A DNA stretch of 64,000 nt, taken from contig DLQO01000037.1 of NCBI GenBank assembly GCA_002478765.1, positions 18,169 through 82,168 on the forward strand. The letters run 5' to 3'. Below, in pieces: positions 34,994-44,525 of the stretch (positions are counted from its first letter, which is position 1; each line of letters starts with the position of its first letter). Under the pieces are notes generated by a model. The model was not told where the DNA came from. It was given only the letters and a program-made list of their open reading frames with translations, and searched no databases. This DNA comes from Flavobacteriales bacterium UBA7430 (GTDB taxonomy: Bacteria; Bacteroidota; Bacteroidia; Flavobacteriales; UBA7430). The position numbers and the translations under genes are program-made.

Positions 34994-35629
34994 TTAATTT
35001 CGCTTTCTTTTTAATTTTCTTTTGAAAATTTTCTTCGGAAGATTTACTTTAGATTCTTCTCTTTTAAAGAGTCGATCAATATTCTTTTTGTGAGTAAAAA
35101 GAACAAGAATACACACCATGATAGAAAATGATATGAGCGCATTGTTGTCACTGTTTATATAAAAGATGATGGTGGAAGGAAATGTACAAGCAGCAAGGAT
35201 GGAACTTAAAGATACATATCGACTTAAAACAAGTGATGTAAGAAATGCAATGATGGAAAAAAGTGCTGCCACTGGTTGTACGGCAATGATCACGCCAAGC
35301 AAACTTGCAATTCCTTTGCCTCCTCTAAAGCCAATGTATACCGGGAAGATATGTCCAAGTACAGCAACCATTCCGAGTCCTAACATGTTTTCAATCGATT
35401 GGTCGTTTGCTATGTAGCTCAATGCATAGGTTGAGAACCAGGCTTTGAAAATGTCTATGAATAAAACGATGCTGCCAACACGTTTACCTAAAATTCTAAA
35501 ACTATTTGTTGCACCGGCATTACCACTTCCGTGTTCGCGCACATCAATGTCGTAGAATTTTTTCCCTATCCACACTGAACTGGGAATTGATCCAATTAAA
35601 TAGGCACATAAAAAAAACAAGTAATCCAT
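34994..35629 (-). CDS. plsY: Acyl-phosphate glycerol-3-phosphate acyltransferase
   Basis: Inner-membrane enzyme that transfers an acyl chain from acyl-phosphate to glycerol-3-phosphate, the first step of phospholipid synthesis. It shows the PlsY motifs GSIPSSVWIGK (about 14-24), HGSGNAGATNSFR (about 32-44) and GGKGIASLLG (about 106-115), with five to six hydrophobic helices. I start it at the ATG at 35629 (211 aa), because the 24 additional upstream codons add basic residues unlike any PlsY N-terminus. A short basic tail (KKIFKRKLKRKRN) ends the protein. The gene is monocistronic. Confidence 0.93.
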   Translation of the reverse strand: MDYLFFLCAYLIGSIPSSVWIGKKFYDIDVREHGSGNAGATNSFRILGKRVGSIVLFIDIFKAWFSTYALSYIANDQSIENMLGLGMVAVLGHIFPVYIGFRGGKGIASLLGVIIAVQPVAALFSIIAFLTSLVLSRYVSLSSILAACTFPSTIIFYINSDNNALISFSIMVCILVLFTHKKNIDRLFKREESKVNLPKKIFKRKLKRKRN

Positions 35630-36105
35630 GTAATTTCTTAAGGCTCGCAATTTATACTTTATTCTATAATTTTGTGATATGACACCAAAAATAAGTTCCA
35701 ATGTCTCAGGGTTACGTTTTGGAATGTTCTTAAATATGTACTAAAGATGAGATCAAACCCGCTATATTTTTAGCAGGAAATTCTTGATTTTGAATTTATT
35801 GTATGGGATTTGACTTGTGAATCCTTTTTGCTCTCGAAAGAATTTATATATTTACAAGTGACTGTAATGTAATGTGTTATTGATTATTTTAATAAATTAT
35901 TTTTAATGTTAGTATGATGGATTCAATATGTTGTTCTCCCTCATTATTTTTTATGATTAATAAACCCCGGCTTGCTGGTGTATAAGCATTGTCGAAATCT
36001 GATGCACTTTTTTAATATTTGAATGGGTGATCTAGTAATGGGTGGTATATAAATCCATGGGGTTTTTGTTGGTTGATCAGCTCTTGTAATTTAATAATAT
36101 ATAGA
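35630..36105. other. Long AT-rich divergent intergenic region
   Basis: No supported gene. It separates plsY from the PAS kinase and should hold both promoters, though I see no TAnnTTTG box with good spacing. One imperfect hairpin (CCCGCTA/TAGCAGG, about 35758-35777, one mismatch) has no T-run. Its length, unusual for this compact window, could hide regulatory sites or a decayed gene. Confidence 0.4.
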
Positions 36106-37188
36106 ATGAGACAGATAAGTACTTACCAAATGCTTGATGTTATTTTTGATAACATTGACCATGTTGTTTTTGTTACCAATGTTGATGGAATGGATTTGAA
36201 AATCTTACACATCAATGATACTTATGAGACCTTTGGCGTACATAAAGAATTTCTGTCATCAGATCCATATTTGTTTTTTAAAAAGGTAATCCATCCCAAA
36301 GATAAGAGGATGCTTATTAGAGCATTTGTAACCTCATTAAATAAAAAAATCCCCACAGATTTTGATTTTAGAATTCTCAAGTCGAATGAGCACATTTGTT
36401 GGTTGTATGGGAAATTTATTCCAGTAATCAATAATGATGGTGTCGTTACTCACATGGTAGGGATCTCTGCTGATGTGACTCAGAGAAAGGAGGAGGAATT
36501 GAGACTCAATAATTTATATAAAGTTCAAGGTGATGTGGTGAAGATGTTGGCACATGATTTACGAACTCCGATTTCTGGAGTTAAGATTCTTGTGGAGTCT
36601 TTTCTCAGATCTAAGAAAAAGGAACTACCTGTTATGGATATGAATCGAATCGTTAGCCATTGTCAAGAAACATTAATACTTATGGAGGATTTGTTGTCTT
36701 ATATCCAAACAGATGTGGCATATATTAAGCTTCATATTACCGAGTTTATTGTAGAGGAGCGCGTGCATTTTGTTGCCGAATCATTTTCTACCGAAATAGC
36801 AATTAAAAATATCACGATTCAGACACCCCATACACAGACTTTATTTTCAATGGATTCGTTGAGGTTTTCTCAAATTCTAACGAACCTCATATCGAATTCA
36901 ATAAAGTTCAGTAATTCCGGAGGTAGCATAACGGTCTATCTAGAGAGAACGGATAAGGGCTTGATCATATGCATCTCTGATCAGGGAGTTGGGATTTCTG
37001 AAGAATCATTGCCCTTTGTATTTGATGTATTTACCTCATCGAAAAGACCAGGGACTGAAGGGGAGAAATCTACAGGTCTCGGGCTCTCCATATCAAAAAG
37101 ATTGATAGAGCTTCATAACGGTACAATAGATGTTTTTTCAAAGGAGAACGAGGGGACCCTTGTTCAAATGTTTTTTCCAATCAATTAA
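36106..37188 (+). CDS. Soluble PAS-domain sensor histidine kinase
   Basis: Cytosolic sensor kinase of about 360 aa. A PAS/PAC domain (about 5-135, ending in VGISADVTQRKEEE) is followed by a HisKA domain with the phospho-accepting histidine in MLAHDLRTPISG, and a HATPase domain with NLISNSIKFS (N-box), DQGVGI (G1) and STGLGLSISKRL (G2). There is no membrane segment, so it senses an internal signal. I start at the ATG at 36106; a TTG 33 bases upstream is in frame but poorer. The gene for a STAS-like protein follows nine bases after the stop. No response regulator is adjacent. Confidence 0.9.
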   Translation: MRQISTYQMLDVIFDNIDHVVFVTNVDGMDLKILHINDTYETFGVHKEFLSSDPYLFFKKVIHPKDKRMLIRAFVTSLNKKIPTDFDFRILKSNEHICWLYGKFIPVINNDGVVTHMVGISADVTQRKEEELRLNNLYKVQGDVVKMLAHDLRTPISGVKILVESFLRSKKKELPVMDMNRIVSHCQETLILMEDLLSYIQTDVAYIKLHITEFIVEERVHFVAESFSTEIAIKNITIQTPHTQTLFSMDSLRFSQILTNLISNSIKFSNSGGSITVYLERTDKGLIICISDQGVGISEESLPFVFDVFTSSKRPGTEGEKSTGLGLSISKRLIELHNGTIDVFSKENEGTLVQMFFPIN

Positions 37189-37197
37189 ACAACCAAG

Positions 37198-37584
37198 ATG
37201 ATGAATAGAGAAGTTAGTACAAGTAATGAATTGTTAACTTTAGAGGATGATGGAATCTTACACTTAAGATTCCCAGTGAAGACAAGACATACGATAGAAA
37301 GTATCATAGAGCATTTAGAAGGGGTGGAGGAGATGAATGTAAGTGGAGAAGGAGTTTTGCTCTTGGTGCATTTTAAAAACTTGGTAGGAATGGATAAGGC
37401 TTCAAGAAAATTTGTAAACACAAGTCGTATGGTTGATGCACATAAGGCGTGTGCCATGCTGGTACATAGTTCCTTGTCTCAATTGATAGCAAATTTCTTT
37501 TTAGGCATAAATAAACCCAATTTTGAGATCCGTTCATTTGCAGATATTGAGAAAGCTAAACATTGGCTTTTAGAACAGAAGTAG
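37198..37584 (+). CDS. STAS-like small protein partner of the PAS kinase
   Basis: 128-aa soluble protein I do not recognise with certainty. The alternating strand-helix pattern (LTLEDDGILHLRF near 14-26, GVLLLVHFKNLVGMD near 52-66, KACAMLVHSSLSQLIANFF near 82-100, and a C-terminal ADIEKAKHWL) resembles STAS/SpoIIAA-like proteins, in which the last part reads roughly as FxxxxxAxxWL. Two ATG codons are adjacent at the start. It follows the PAS kinase by nine bases, which suggests a shared operon and signalling role. Function is inference. Confidence 0.65.
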   Translation: MMNREVSTSNELLTLEDDGILHLRFPVKTRHTIESIIEHLEGVEEMNVSGEGVLLLVHFKNLVGMDKASRKFVNTSRMVDAHKACAMLVHSSLSQLIANFFLGINKPNFEIRSFADIEKAKHWLLEQK

Positions 37585-37604
37585 TAAAATCGAATAATGT
37601 TGTG

Positions 37605-40430
37605 TTAATTAAATTCTGATTTAAGGTATCTTATTGTGTGGCTGTTCTTGTTTTCTAGGAGTTCTTCAGGTTTTCCTTCACACAATATCATACCTCCTTT
37701 TTTCCCACCCTCTGGTCCTAAATCAATGATGTGATCGGCTAATTTTATTACATCCATATTGTGTTCAATGATGAGTACTGTGTTTCCTTTTTCTACCAGC
37801 TTGTTTAGGACTTCCATCAAAACACGAATATCTTCAAAATGAAGCCCTGTAGTAGGCTCATCTAAAATGAAAAGCGTATTTCCGGTATCTCGTTTACTCA
37901 ACTCAGTAGCGAGTTTTACGCGTTGTGCTTCACCACCAGATAAAGTTGTGGATTGTTGTCCCAAAGTAATGTAGCCAAGACCAACATCTTGAAGAGTTTT
38001 AATCTTTCTGAAGATTTTAGGTATGGGTTCAAAAAAAACAACAGCTTGATTGATGGTCATCATAAGAACGTCAGAGATAGACTTCCCTTTGTATCGGATT
38101 TCTAGTGTTTCTCTATTGAAACGTTTTCCATTACACGTTTCACATAACACGTGAACGTCGGGTAAGAAATTCATTTCGATTACACGCATACCACCACCTT
38201 CACAAGTTTCACAGCGTCCTCCTTTTACATTGAAAGAAAACCTACCCGGTTTGTAAGCTCTTATCTTAGCTTCAGGAACTTCGGAAAATATTTTACGAAT
38301 TTCACTCAACACCCCAGTGTAGGTGGCTGGGTTAGATCTGGGTGTTCGTCCAATTGGTGATTGATCAATGTCAATCACTTTGTCAATGTGCTCAAGACCG
38401 CTTACGCTCTTATAGGGTAAAGGTTTTTTTAAAGCCCTAAAAAAATGAGTATTTAAAATAGGGTAGAGGGTTTCGTTAATTAAAGTTGATTTACCACTCC
38501 CCGAAACTCCCGTAACACAAACCAGTTTACCCAGAGGGAGGACTAAGTCTACATTTTTAAGATTGTTGCCTTCCGCTCCTTTTAAAAGAATGGATTTCCC
38601 GTTTCCTTCTCTTCGTATTTTTGGAATGCTAATTTCTTTTTCGCCATTGAGGTATTGGGTGGTAAGTGTTTGTTTTTTCATAATTTCAAGGGGTGTTCCC
38701 TCACAAACAACTTCTCCTCCGTACCTACCAGCGCCTGGGCCAATGTCAAGGACGTGATCGGCACATTCAATCATTTCTTTATCGTGTTCTACCACCAAAA
38801 CAGAGTTTCCGATATCTCGTAAGTTTTGGAGTGATTTAATAAGTCGAGTATTGTCTTTTTGATGAAGGCCAATACTAGGTTCATCCAAGATGTAGAGAAC
38901 ACCAACCAATTGTGAACCAATTTGAGTAGCCAAACGAATTCTTTGCGCTTCTCCCCCTGATAATGATTTTGAGCTCCTATTGAGGTTAAGATAGTCTAGG
39001 CCAACATCAAGAAGAAATTTCAATCGCGTCTTTAGTTCTTTTATAATTTCATGGCCAATGGTTCTTTGACGTTCGTCCAATGTGTTTTCAAAACGATCGA
39101 AAAACTCATAGAGTTCCGAAACGTCCATGTGAGCTAAATCAGAAATATTTTTACCATCGATTTTAAAATGAAGAGACTCCTTTTTTAATCGATTCCCAGA
39201 ACATTTCGAGCATTTCTTCTGAAGCATGTAATTTTTAGCCCACCGTTTCAGGCTGTTCGAATCTGCATGGTGGTATTGGTAGCTGATGAAGTTTGATATG
39301 CCCTCGAAATTAATTTTATAGTCTTGAGTAATTCCAAGTGTTTTGTTTGAGATCTTGAAACTCTCTTCAGATCCGTTTAAGATGACATCCATTGCTGTGG
39401 ATGGAATAGATTTTATAGGGTCTTTCAGGTCAAACTTATACCGCTTTGAAATCAGTGTGAGTTGTTTGTGAATCCAAGGACTTTTGCGGTCTGCTAAAGG
39501 TGCCAAACCTCCTCTTTCAATAGATAGATTTCGATCTGGAAATATTTTGTCTTCATCAATTTTCATTTCGATTCCCAGGCCATTACACGTTTTACATGCT
39601 CCCTTTGGAGAATTGAATGAGAAGTTATTCGGTTCAGGGTCATCGTATGCAATCCCACTTGTAGGGCACATTAAATTTTTACTGAAGTATCTAATTTCAT
39701 CTTGTTCAGGAGCGAATACTTGCATAATGCCCTTGCCATATTTTAAGGCTACCTCCAGAGATTCTTTGAGTCTTTTTTCGACATCTCCTTTGATGTGTAA
39801 ACGATCAATTACAATTTCTATATCGTGATTTTTGTATCGGTCTAGCTTCATGTTCGGCATGATGTTTTGGATTTCTCCATCAATTCGAACTTTAATGAAC
39901 CCTTGTTTTTGGATTTGTTCCAACAAATCTCTGTAATGACCTTTTCGTGCTTTTACGACTGGAGCCAAAAGAAGAATTTTTTGGTTGGAGTAGGATTCAA
40001 GAATGAGGTTTTTAATTTGCTCTAGGGTATAACTGATCATTTTTTCTCCTGACTTATAGGAGTATGCATAAGATATGCGAGCAAACAGTAGGCGAAGAAA
40101 GTCGTAAATTTCAGTGATTGTGCCTACGGTGGAACGTGGGTTTTTATTTGTGGTTTTCTGTTCTATGGAGATGACTGGGCTAAGTCCATCAATCTTATCT
40201 ACATCAGGTCGTTCTAGGCCCCCAAGAAATTGTCGAGCATACGCAGAGAAGGTTTCTATGTATCTGCGCTGCCCTTCTGCGTAAATAGTGTCAAATGCAA
40301 GAGATGATTTACCACTACCACTGAGTCCAGTGATGACTACAAGTTTGTCTCTAGGTATTTTGACATCAATGTTTTTAAGGTTGTGAACTTTTGCTCCTTC
40401 AACTTTAATGTACTCTTGCTGGTTTGACAT
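37605..40430 (-). CDS. uvrA: Excinuclease ABC subunit A
   Basis: Damage-recognition ATPase of nucleotide excision repair, with two ABC modules. Walker [15 protein letters not shown] lies at about 34-47, and a second [15 protein letters not shown] near 630-645. Signature motifs [13 protein letters not shown] and [13 protein letters not shown] are both present. The zinc-finger region near the middle of the second half contains [16 protein letters not shown] and CETCNGKRF, with the four cysteines intact. At 941 aa it has normal length. It lies 44 bases after rfbC. Confidence 0.97.
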   Translation of the reverse strand: MSNQQEYIKVEGAKVHNLKNIDVKIPRDKLVVITGLSGSGKSSLAFDTIYAEGQRRYIETFSAYARQFLGGLERPDVDKIDGLSPVISIEQKTTNKNPRSTVGTITEIYDFLRLLFARISYAYSYKSGEKMISYTLEQIKNLILESYSNQKILLLAPVVKARKGHYRDLLEQIQKQGFIKVRIDGEIQNIMPNMKLDRYKNHDIEIVIDRLHIKGDVEKRLKESLEVALKYGKGIMQVFAPEQDEIRYFSKNLMCPTSGIAYDDPEPNNFSFNSPKGACKTCNGLGIEMKIDEDKIFPDRNLSIERGGLAPLADRKSPWIHKQLTLISKRYKFDLKDPIKSIPSTAMDVILNGSEESFKISNKTLGITQDYKINFEGISNFISYQYHHADSNSLKRWAKNYMLQKKCSKCSGNRLKKESLHFKIDGKNISDLAHMDVSELYEFFDRFENTLDERQRTIGHEIIKELKTRLKFLLDVGLDYLNLNRSSKSLSGGEAQRIRLATQIGSQLVGVLYILDEPSIGLHQKDNTRLIKSLQNLRDIGNSVLVVEHDKEMIECADHVLDIGPGAGRYGGEVVCEGTPLEIMKKQTLTTQYLNGEKEISIPKIRREGNGKSILLKGAEGNNLKNVDLVLPLGKLVCVTGVSGSGKSTLINETLYPILNTHFFRALKKPLPYKSVSGLEHIDKVIDIDQSPIGRTPRSNPATYTGVLSEIRKIFSEVPEAKIRAYKPGRFSFNVKGGRCETCEGGGMRVIEMNFLPDVHVLCETCNGKRFNRETLEIRYKGKSISDVLMMTINQAVVFFEPIPKIFRKIKTLQDVGLGYITLGQQSTTLSGGEAQRVKLATELSKRDTGNTLFILDEPTTGLHFEDIRVLMEVLNKLVEKGNTVLIIEHNMDVIKLADHIIDLGPEGGKKGGMILCEGKPEELLENKNSHTIRYLKSEFN

Positions 40431-40474
40431 TTACGATGTACTTTCTATTAAGGTTACTTAAAATATTGAAGCAT

Positions 40475-41011
40475 CTATATACTGAGGTGTTGGAATAATT
40501 TGCCCTGTAAATCCTTTGAAGAAACCATTGGATTTTTCACTCCCCAATCAATTTTTAATTTCGGATCATTCCATAGGAGGCACTCTTCAGATTTAGGATG
40601 GTACAAAGCGTCACATTTGTATTGAAATACGGTTTGATTTTCGAGGGATAAAAACCCATGTGCAAACCCTGCGGGTATCCAGAGCATGTTGCCTTGCTCG
40701 CTACTGAGTTTTAGTTTGAAATGCTTACCGAAAGTTTTCGATTGTGATCGCAAGTCAACAACGACATCCAATGCACTCCCTCGTGTAACTCGAACAAGCT
40801 TGCCCTGACCGTGTGGATCTCTCTGAAAATGCAAGCCTCTGAGCACATTTTCATGAGAAACGGATTGATTATCTTGAACAAATGAAATGTCAAGGTTCAA
40901 TCTTTTGAATGCATCTTGATTCCAGCTTTCTAAGAAAGTACCCCTTTCATCCTTGTAAAGCTTGGGTTGAAGAACGATTAATCCTTCAAATCCTGTTTCT
41001 TGTATTTGCAT
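40475..41011 (-). CDS. rfbC: dTDP-4-dehydrorhamnose 3,5-epimerase
   Basis: Cupin-fold epimerase of dTDP-L-rhamnose synthesis for surface polysaccharide. The motifs DERGTFLESW (about 22-31), LRGLHFQRDPHGQGKLVR (about 58-75, with the catalytic histidine) and WIPAGFAHGFLSL (about 111-123) are intact. At 178 aa it has normal length. It stands apart from other rhamnose genes here; rmlA, rmlB and rmlD are not in the window. Confidence 0.93.
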   Translation of the reverse strand: MQIQETGFEGLIVLQPKLYKDERGTFLESWNQDAFKRLNLDISFVQDNQSVSHENVLRGLHFQRDPHGQGKLVRVTRGSALDVVVDLRSQSKTFGKHFKLKLSSEQGNMLWIPAGFAHGFLSLENQTVFQYKCDALYHPKSEECLLWNDPKLKIDWGVKNPMVSSKDLQGKLFQHLSI

Positions 41012-41071
41012 ATTTTGATAAATGTTGCAAGTTACAGATTATAACTCAAGGATTAAAAACAAAATGGGTCC

Positions 41072-41785
41072 TTATTGTGCTTCGAGAAGAAAGATGCAAG
41101 GTCTTTTATGTAGGTCTGGTTTTTTGCTTTTTCTCCATTCGTCAATTGTCTTTGTTTTGATGTACTCAGAATTTAGACTCATGTCACAAGCGATGCAGAG
41201 TTTGGTTTGATTGTGGAGGTTTTGAAGGAGTGCTTCTAGGAGTTTATTATTCCTGTATGGAGTTTCAATGAATAGCTGAGTTTGATGATTTATTTTAGAA
41301 GTTTGCTCCAGATCCTTAAGTCTTTTTTTAACATCCTGTTTATCTATGGGCAGGTAGCCATGAAACGTAAATGATTGCCCATTCATTCCGCTTGCCATCA
41401 AAGATAAAAGGATTGATGATGGGCCTACCAGTGGAATGATTTGAATATCTTCTTTATGTGCAATATTTGTGATTTCAGCTCCTGGGTCTGCAATACCTGG
41501 GCATCCAGCTTCCGAAATCAGTCCAATATCTTTACCATCTCTGCAACTGTTTAAAAATCCAAAAAGTTCATGAACATCAGTATGTTTATTCAACACATGA
41601 ATTTTTAAGGAGCTTTGTGGCGTGGGAATTTCCATTAACTTTAAAAAAGCTCTTGCTGTTTTGCTGTTCTCAACGATAAACTCATCCAGCATGCCGATCG
41701 TTTCTTTTACGGATTTTGGTAAAACTTTTAGAGGGTCGCAGTCTCCTAGGGTTGTGGGAATCATGTACAATCTACCTTGTGCCAT
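41072..41785 (-). CDS. RsmI-like SAM-dependent methyltransferase
   Basis: Tetrapyrrole-methylase-fold methyltransferase related to RsmI, which 2'-O-methylates C1402 of 16S rRNA, but belonging to a divergent Bacteroidota branch. Family motifs include LISEAGCPGIADPG (about 88-101) and PLVGPSSILLSLMASG (about 117-132), followed by FIETPYRNNKLLEAL. The N-terminus IPTTLGDCDPLKVLP differs from classic RsmI (usually GNLxD). At 237 aa it has normal length. It overlaps the phosphatase gene by 14 bases. Its target rRNA site is not proven. Confidence 0.85.
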   Translation of the reverse strand: MAQGRLYMIPTTLGDCDPLKVLPKSVKETIGMLDEFIVENSKTARAFLKLMEIPTPQSSLKIHVLNKHTDVHELFGFLNSCRDGKDIGLISEAGCPGIADPGAEITNIAHKEDIQIIPLVGPSSILLSLMASGMNGQSFTFHGYLPIDKQDVKKRLKDLEQTSKINHQTQLFIETPYRNNKLLEALLQNLHNQTKLCIACDMSLNSEYIKTKTIDEWRKSKKPDLHKRPCIFLLEAQ

Positions 41786-42251
41786 TTAATTCTAATTCAA
41801 GTTGATTCTTAATGATTTCACAAGCTTCGTTTAGCAGGTCAAATACTTGCTTAAACCCATCATCTCCTCCGTAGTATGGGTCGGGAACATCTTTGTTGCT
41901 TCCGGGCTTGGATGCATTTAATATCATTTTAACCTTACCCCTTTGCGCATCGTTTACGGCCAACTTTAGCGTGTTTTCGTAGTTGGATTGATCCATGACG
42001 TAAATCGTGTCAAATTCAATCAAATCACTTTGCTTTAGAGCTCTAGCTTTTTGATTTTTAATTTCTATTCGATTAATACTTGCGATATTTTGTGACCTTG
42101 GGTCAGGGGCTTTGCCTATATGGTATGCAGCAGTTCCTGCTGAATCTACATCTACTGCTAAGGATTTACATTTGTTGGATAGTATTCCTTCGGCCAACGG
42201 AGATCTGCATATGTTCCCGAGGCATACCATTAAGATTTTCTTTTTTTTCAT
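41772..42251 (-). CDS. Low-molecular-weight protein-tyrosine phosphatase
   Basis: Cytosolic phosphatase with the CX5R catalytic loop CLGNICRS (Cys10, Arg16) and the general-acid motif DPYYGG near residue 122. At 159 aa it has normal length. The start codon lies right after the T-run of the dnaA terminator, so it may have little or no separate leader. It overlaps the RsmI-like gene, so the two form one unit downstream of dnaA. Confidence 0.93.
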   Translation of the reverse strand: MKKKKILMVCLGNICRSPLAEGILSNKCKSLAVDVDSAGTAAYHIGKAPDPRSQNIASINRIEIKNQKARALKQSDLIEFDTIYVMDQSNYENTLKLAVNDAQRGKVKMILNASKPGSNKDVPDPYYGGDDGFKQVFDLLNEACEIIKNQLELELNGTR

Positions 42252-42280
42252 GAAAAAAAAGCAGGAATAAATTCCTGCTT
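42252..42280 (-). terminator. Terminator after dnaA, abutting the next start codon
   Basis: AAGCAGGAAT and ATTCCTGCTT pair perfectly (42259-42268 with 42271-42280) around two bases. On the minus strand the stem is followed by T8. The ATG of the phosphatase gene comes within a few bases of that T-run. Confidence 0.85.
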
Positions 42281-42287
42281 GTATGTA

Positions 42288-43724
42288 TTAGAGTTGTTGT
42301 AGTTCTAATTTTTTACTAAGATCGTCAACGTAGGATCGAAATTGTTTATCAGTGTCTACAAGATTGTTTACCGTTTTACAGGCATGAAGTACTGTAGCGT
42401 GATCTTTTCCTCCACACTGAGCTCCTATGCTAGCCAATGAAGATTTGGTTAGTTTCTTAGAGAAGAACATAGCCAGTTGTCTTGCTTGAACGATACGTCT
42501 CTTTCTTGTTTTCGAGTTTAAAACTTCTAAGCTTAGGTCAAAGTAATCGCAAATAACTTTCTGAATGTAGTCTATAGAAACTTCTCGAGTTGTGTTTTTC
42601 ACAAAGCGGTCAATCATTTCTTTTGCAAGACTCAAATTAATATCTCTCTTGTTCAATGAAGATTGAGCTAGAAGAGATATTAGAGCGCCCTCTAGTTCGC
42701 GAACATTTGATGTAATGCTATACGCAAGATACTCAATAACATCTTCTGGCATTTCAATGCCGTCAGTGTATAGTTTTTTCTTTAGAATGGTTATTCTTGT
42801 TTGCAGACTTGGTGTTTGTAGGTCTGCTGAGAGGCCCCATTTAAATCGAGAAAGCAACCTTTGCTCCATACCTTGAAGGTCAACAGGCGCTCTGTCCGAT
42901 GTAAGAATAAGCTGCTTGCCTTGCTGATGAAGGTGATTGAATATGTGGAAGAAAACGTCTTGTGTTTTTTCTTTTCCAGCAAAAAATTGGACATCATCAA
43001 TAATCAAGACATCAATCATTTGATAGAAATGAACAAAGTCATTTCTGGTGTTGTTTCTTATAGAGTCAATAAATTGTTGTGTAAATTTTTCGGCAGAAAC
43101 ATAAAGCACCGTTTTGTCAGGGTAACTGTCTTTAATTTCAATACCTATCGCATGGGCCAAGTGAGTTTTTCCCAGTCCAACTCCTCCATATAATAGCAAT
43201 GGATTGAAGGAGGTACCTCCAGGATTGTTACCTACAGCGTAACTTGCTGAGCGAGCCAATCGATTGCAATCTCCCTCAATAAAGTTTTCAAAGCTGTAAT
43301 TAGGGTTTAATTGCGATTCTATATTAACCTTCTTTAGCCCAGGAATTACAAATGGGTTTTTCACACCGGCAGCTGCAATTTCAACTGGAACTGCTACTTT
43401 GGGGTTGTTTATAGGAGGTCTGTTGTTGCTGGGTATCTTTACTGTATAAGGATTGCTATTTCCGTACGTGTTTTCCATTACGATGGTGTACACTAATTTA
43501 GCTTCTTCTCCAAGCTCTTTTCCTACTGCAGTTTTTAGTAATTTGATGTAGTGTTCCTCAATCCATTCGTAGAAAAATTTACTTGGAACTTGGATGTTGA
43601 GCGTACGCCCTTTAAGTTTGATCGGCTGAATTGGTAAAAACCAAGTTTTAAAACTTTGTTCAGAGATGTTATCCTTTATAAAAGTCAAGCAATTTCCCCA
43701 TACGAGTTCAGGTGTATTTTTCAT
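42288..43724 (-). CDS. dnaA: Chromosomal replication initiator DnaA
   Basis: AAA+ initiator ATPase that unwinds oriC. An N-terminal DnaB-interacting domain (about 1-80) precedes a Walker A GGVGLGKTHLAHAI (about 180-193), Walker B VLIIDDVQFF, and a C-terminal helix-turn-helix that binds DnaA boxes, with CGGKDHATVLHACKTV near 445-460. At 478 aa it has normal length. No dnaN or gyrB neighbours are present, so the bacterial-type dnaA-dnaN origin cluster is absent here. Confidence 0.97.
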   Translation of the reverse strand: MKNTPELVWGNCLTFIKDNISEQSFKTWFLPIQPIKLKGRTLNIQVPSKFFYEWIEEHYIKLLKTAVGKELGEEAKLVYTIVMENTYGNSNPYTVKIPSNNRPPINNPKVAVPVEIAAAGVKNPFVIPGLKKVNIESQLNPNYSFENFIEGDCNRLARSASYAVGNNPGGTSFNPLLLYGGVGLGKTHLAHAIGIEIKDSYPDKTVLYVSAEKFTQQFIDSIRNNTRNDFVHFYQMIDVLIIDDVQFFAGKEKTQDVFFHIFNHLHQQGKQLILTSDRAPVDLQGMEQRLLSRFKWGLSADLQTPSLQTRITILKKKLYTDGIEMPEDVIEYLAYSITSNVRELEGALISLLAQSSLNKRDINLSLAKEMIDRFVKNTTREVSIDYIQKVICDYFDLSLEVLNSKTRKRRIVQARQLAMFFSKKLTKSSLASIGAQCGGKDHATVLHACKTVNNLVDTDKQFRSYVDDLSKKLELQQL

Positions 43725-43932
43725 TTATGAGTTGACAATTTAAAGGGTTTCGTACCGTGTTTAATTTGGTCCTATTTTTAGTGCTTTACGCTGAGACAAA
43801 TGTGTGAACAAAAAAGTTAAGAAAAAAATGAAATTGCTATTGATAATTAACTTTCTTTTTCATAACTAGAGTTTGTTGTTGTATTAAAGAAGTTAGATAA
43901 TTTGAGATTTTTACTTTTTGAATTTGATGCCT

Positions 43933-43940
43933 TATTTTTG
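43933..43940 (+). promoter_or_regulatory. -7 box of the thioesterase gene
   Basis: TATTTTTG fits TAnnTTTG and lies 57 bases before the ATG at 43998. Confidence 0.35.
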
Positions 43941-43997
43941 AATCTTTTACGACTTCATTTTTGTTTGTTAAATTAAATCATCATGCCAGTTTAAATT

Positions 43998-44423
43998 ATG
44001 TTAGAACATGAATTAACCTTTAGAGTTTTGTATTCAGATACAGATAAGATGGGGTATATGTATTACGGCAGGTACGCTAAGTACTTGGAAATGGGTAGAG
44101 TAGAGCTCTTAAGAACTTTGGGCTTATCTTACAAGCTTATGGAAGATAACGGTTTGATAATGCCTGTGTTAGACTTAAAGTTAAAGTACATTAAGCCGCT
44201 GTATTACGATGAGGAAATAATCCTAAAGACCAAAGTAACGAAAAGACCAAGCTCCAGAATTCACTTTGAATATGAGTTGATTAACCCTGAAGGAATGTTA
44301 ACCACTAAGGCTGAAACAACTTTGGTTTTTGTTGATAGAGACACTAGAAAACCTTGTTTAATTCCCGATGATTTCAATCAAAAAGTTACTCTTTATTTTG
44401 ACGAACATTTAGGTGAGAATTAG
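43998..44423 (+). CDS. YbgC-like acyl-CoA thioesterase (hot-dog fold)
   Basis: Small thioesterase of the 4-hydroxybenzoyl-CoA thioesterase/YbgC group. The N-terminal block YSDTDKMGYMYYGRYAKYLE (about 12-31) contains the conserved catalytic-region Asp16, and the family's MGRVELLRTLG follows. At 141 aa it has normal length. The acyl-CoA substrate is unknown. It is a single-gene unit that ends at a bidirectional terminator facing the transketolase operon. Confidence 0.9.
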   Translation: MLEHELTFRVLYSDTDKMGYMYYGRYAKYLEMGRVELLRTLGLSYKLMEDNGLIMPVLDLKLKYIKPLYYDEEIILKTKVTKRPSSRIHFEYELINPEGMLTTKAETTLVFVDRDTRKPCLIPDDFNQKVTLYFDEHLGEN

Positions 44424-44477
44424 GGGGTGTAAACTTTGATATTACTTCGCTTTAAAAGTGGTTGTTTGTAAAAAAAA

Positions 44478-44504
44478 AGAGAGGCTAGAACCTCTCTTTT
44501 TTTT
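44478..44504. terminator. Bidirectional terminator
   Basis: AGAGAGG (44478-44484) pairs with CCTCTCT (44491-44497) around a six-base loop and is flanked by A-run and T-run. It can end both the thioesterase transcript and the minus-strand transketolase transcript. Confidence 0.9.
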
Positions 44505-44525
44505 GAAATCTTTTAATGCAATGTT

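Noticed and set aside
37605..40430. Opposite-strand open frames within uvrA, icmF, lpdA and ilvC
   Set aside because: They are shadows of well-supported genes, with no domain content of their own.
42288..43997. Replication origin at dnaA
   Set aside because: No cluster of DnaA boxes upstream and no dnaN neighbour; one loose TTGTTCACA-like match is not enough.
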